DNA of 64,000 nt, taken from positions 124,001 to 188,000 of the forward strand of contig NZ_JANKHG010000018.1 of NCBI RefSeq assembly GCF_024623725.1, written 5' to 3'. Made by a program: the position numbers and the translations under genes. Below, in pieces: positions 61,967 through 64,000 of the stretch. The stretch is from Limnobacter parvus (GTDB lineage Bacteria; Pseudomonadota; Gammaproteobacteria; Burkholderiales; Burkholderiaceae_B). Within the stretch, counting starts at the first letter, position 1; each line of letters begins with the position of its first letter. The notes under the pieces are model-generated. The model was not told the DNA's origin, ran no database searches, and saw only the letters and a list, made by a program, of their open reading frames with translations.

Positions 61967-62716
61967 TTAAATGGTGTTGGCGGCGGTGTGTATTAACTGG
62001 TTGTCTTCATCAAATGCTGTTTTTGCCAAATCGTACAAGCTGGTAATTTCTTCTTTCTCATAATTTTCCATGTCACCCTTGGCACGTTCGATACCTGACA
62101 CACCCTGCCCTACTGAGTTCCAACCTTGGCTTACGGTGCTGTAGGCAATTGGGCTGGGCAAAAATTTATCCAACAAACTTGGCACAGGCTGCCCCTTGTC
62201 ATTCAGCTTTGGACTGCCCTTGAGCGCACCTGCAACACCAATCGCCGTTCCAACCCCAGCAGTTGCAGCGCCAAAACCAATGTCGATGAATGCTGCTGTC
62301 ATGGCGTGGCCAAACACTTTTTCTGCTTGTACTCCCCTAGCCTCAAGAAGGTCCTTCAATATCTTCTTGCTTTCAGCTGAAGACTCTCTTAACAACTGAA
62401 TTAACAAGATCGAGAAATTAGCCAACGGCAGGCCATATACAGTTGTGGCATTCTGCACAACCAACAAATTGTCAGCCACGGATGGGTCAAACCCAAGCGC
62501 AACCAAGTCTTCGTTGGTAAAGTCGCGTCCGCTGCTGAGTGCACTCAACATGATTTTTTTCTGGTCGTCACTTAACGTTGCAACGCTTGCCTGCGCATCT
62601 TCTTTTGAAAGCCCTTGCGTTTGAAACAGATTCATCAATTCAAGATCTACACCCGTTTCCGACTGCCCAAAATCAACCACTTGAACGGGGCTGGTTGTTG
62701 CTGCATCTGTTCTCAT
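61967..62716 (-). CDS. Possible type III translocator of SctB/YopD type
   Basis: A 249-residue protein. Polar, helical N-terminal half, one hydrophobic hairpin (about 138-165, AMTAAFIDIGFGAATAGVGTAIGVAG) and then an amphipathic region with small-residue repeats (STVSQGWNSVGQGVSGIERAKGDMENYEKEEI). Minor T3SS translocators (SctB: YopD, EspB, IpaC) have a single hydrophobic segment followed by just this kind of Gly/Ser-rich helix and a coiled coil. No sequence-level homology was established. Encoded 9 bp after the SctE-like gene. Confidence 0.5.
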   Translation of the reverse strand: MRTDAATTSPVQVVDFGQSETGVDLELMNLFQTQGLSKEDAQASVATLSDDQKKIMLSALSSGRDFTNEDLVALGFDPSVADNLLVVQNATTVYGLPLANFSILLIQLLRESSAESKKILKDLLEARGVQAEKVFGHAMTAAFIDIGFGAATAGVGTAIGVAGALKGSPKLNDKGQPVPSLLDKFLPSPIAYSTVSQGWNSVGQGVSGIERAKGDMENYEKEEITSLYDLAKTAFDEDNQLIHTAANTI

Positions 62717-62725
62717 TGTGGTTCC

Positions 62726-63568
62726 TTAAAATTTGGGGGCGGGGGTGTAAATGGTGCTCAACATATCAATTGCGGCGTCATGCTGCTGTTTGGTTAGCTG
62801 TGTTTCATCCATCAACGCGTCAATCAAACTCAAAATATCCTGCATATCCGACTTATCCATATCTACATTAGCCATTAGGCTTTGAGCCTGGAACCTGAAC
62901 GTCGAGGTTGCCAATTGCGCACCCGACTGCACACCCAGCATGGAATAATTCAATTTGTCACAAAAGGCTTGCACCGCATTCAGTTGCTGGGTAGACAAAC
63001 CACCCTTGGTTGCATTCATAAACGCAGTTTTTAAGTTTGAAATGGCTGTTGTCACATTTGGCATGGTCATTGCCTTCGCAGACATTTTCGAAAAGCCGGC
63101 GGCACATCCTCGACAGGCCACCAACAACAAGGCAGCCATAACCAGCAAACCCACAATTGGACCTGCTACCGGTCCTAACTCCTCCGCAAGTTTGGCGAAA
63201 CCTTTTTCAATCAGAGGGGAGGCTGCCAAGGAAACAAGCGTAGTCATTGCCATTGCAGCAGTCATGGGTGTTAAACACACCAAGGGCGTGGCCATAGTCA
63301 AAGCGACAATAGCAAATCCAAAAGCCTTGGCGACCATGCCCCAAACTCGGGCTGATTCGGCTTTGTCCCAGCTCTTCAGCATCTTGTCAGTGGCTTCACG
63401 TGCCTTTTCATTTTCAGCCAGTTCAAGTCTGCTTGTTTCTTGAAAACCACTCTCGATGAGTTCTCTCAATGATTCAGTCAAATCGAGAATGAATTTTTCA
63501 AAAGATTCAATTGAATCGCCGTATGTCTCAAGGTTTTCAGTGACAGCCTGATCAAAAACGATATTCAT
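62726..63568 (-). CDS. Possible type III translocator of SctE/YopB type
   Basis: About 280 residues. N-terminal helical, coiled-coil-like region (ENLETYGDSIESFEKFILDLTESLRELIESGFQETSRLELAENEK), two hydrophobic stretches (about 76-117 and 132-152, AFGFAIVALTMATPLVCL and GPVAGPIVGLLVMAALLLV) separated by a polar turn, and a helical C-terminus. This is the layout of major T3SS translocators (SctE: YopB, IpaB). CLT and CRGC cysteines are unusual. The ATG before NIVFDQAVT is used; it shares its A with the stop of the gene upstream (TGATG). Confidence 0.5.
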   Translation of the reverse strand: MNIVFDQAVTENLETYGDSIESFEKFILDLTESLRELIESGFQETSRLELAENEKAREATDKMLKSWDKAESARVWGMVAKAFGFAIVALTMATPLVCLTPMTAAMAMTTLVSLAASPLIEKGFAKLAEELGPVAGPIVGLLVMAALLLVACRGCAAGFSKMSAKAMTMPNVTTAISNLKTAFMNATKGGLSTQQLNAVQAFCDKLNYSMLGVQSGAQLATSTFRFQAQSLMANVDMDKSDMQDILSLIDALMDETQLTKQQHDAAIDMLSTIYTPAPKF

Positions 63569-63993
63569 CAACGAATCTCCTTGTAGGCCTCAAGCCACCT
63601 TTCGGCGATTTGATTCAAAATCCTGAGAATCGTGTTTCTAAGCTCCTCAGCTTGTCTTGCACTGCCTTTGAAAGTCTCTTCAAGTGCCAAATCGCCTTCA
63701 TCCCTGGCATACCCCGCAAGACCAGTGTTAAAAACTTTTGTAGCGCTGGTTGTTTTGTCGACAAACGCATAGAAAGCCGTATGAAAGCCCATACCCACAT
63801 TTTGCAACGCAGACTTAAGCTCACGGGCTGCGCCAATTAGAGTTGTTATGTATCCCCGCAATAAAGAATGTTCAGGCGTGTCGGGGCACTTGCTCAGCTT
63901 GTCCGATAAAGCGTGGATGTAATTGTCGATCGCTTCCGGATCTGCAGACTCAAGCAACCATTGAATTTCTGATGCGTCCGTAATTTTGTCCAT
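63568..63993 (-). CDS. Small helical protein upstream of the translocator-like genes
   Basis: A 141-residue, almost all-helical acidic protein (ASEIQWLLESADPEAIDNYIHALSDKLSKC, GSARQAEELRNTILRILNQIAERWLEAYKEIR). No signal peptide or membrane helix. It is not a TPR protein of the SycD kind by eye, so a chaperone role is uncertain; a small secreted or tip/needle-like component is possible. Translationally coupled to the next gene. Upstream genes lie outside the window; only 7 bases precede the start. Confidence 0.5.
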   Translation of the reverse strand: MDKITDASEIQWLLESADPEAIDNYIHALSDKLSKCPDTPEHSLLRGYITTLIGAARELKSALQNVGMGFHTAFYAFVDKTTSATKVFNTGLAGYARDEGDLALEETFKGSARQAEELRNTILRILNQIAERWLEAYKEIR

Positions 63994-64000
63994 TTGAACC

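Overview
The window looks like a chromosomal segment of a free-living betaproteobacterium (order Burkholderiales; gene content and moderate GC fit a Limnobacter-like genus, but this is inference from gene content only). Most of it is ordinary core metabolism in tight, mostly minus-strand operons. No rRNA, tRNA, CRISPR array, phage or IS transposase gene was seen.

Region by region. 1-5.7 kb: lipoate synthesis (lipB-lipA), a GNAT acetyltransferase, a large secreted PHP-type lipoprotein and a double-cupin protein. 5.7-7.4 kb: a small accessory module, an NlpC/P60 peptidase overlapping a lipoprotein gene, bounded by two inverted copies of an ~85-bp structured repeat and followed by a 20-bp tandem repeat. 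7.4-17.6 kb: the B12-dependent fused mutase icmF, an orphan DUF4212 protein, metX-metW, and the gshA-gshB-EIIA-ptsH-ptsI operon. 17.7-21.8 kb: an unknown exported or anchored protein, then a nitrogen cluster torF-glnK-amtB with a probable sigma-54 promoter. 21.8-32.5 kb: ubiK, comM, an MFS carrier, small conserved genes, a Crp-type regulator, an ECF sigma/anti-sigma pair upstream of a DUF4394 lipoprotein, dps, and a strictosidine-synthase-like protein.

32.5-43.5 kb: an acyl-CoA dehydrogenase plus kinase pair resembling the LvaC/LvaA (ACAD10/11-type) hydroxyacyl-CoA pathway, a six-gene copper-resistance operon (multicopper oxidase, cupredoxin, CusF-like protein, TolC-type protein, two small periplasmic proteins), and an acetyl-CoA hydrolase/di-iron-like hydrolase operon behind a 20-bp palindrome. 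43.5-45 kb: a PIN toxin followed by an antitoxin in which a ribbon-helix-helix domain is joined to a YegP (DUF1508) domain, convergent with a free-standing DUF1508 protein. 45-51.7 kb: an AcrAB-OprM-type efflux operon divergent from its TetR-type repressor, with a near-textbook AcrR operator between them. 51.7-59.6 kb: an SDR, a solitary HExxH protein, a LapA-like retention-module protein with 111-bp tandem repeats, and an operon of two acyl-CoA dehydrogenases and a biotin carboxylase behind a PsrA-type palindrome.

59.7-64 kb: a five-gene minus-strand cluster of unrecognised proteins running off the window. Two have the layout of type III secretion translocators (SctE/YopB-like and SctB/YopD-like), and one 594-residue protein carries three copies of a winged-helix-like motif. 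This cluster, the repeat-bounded peptidase/lipoprotein module (possible amidase effector-immunity pair) and the RHH-DUF1508 antitoxin are the best candidates for undescribed biology.
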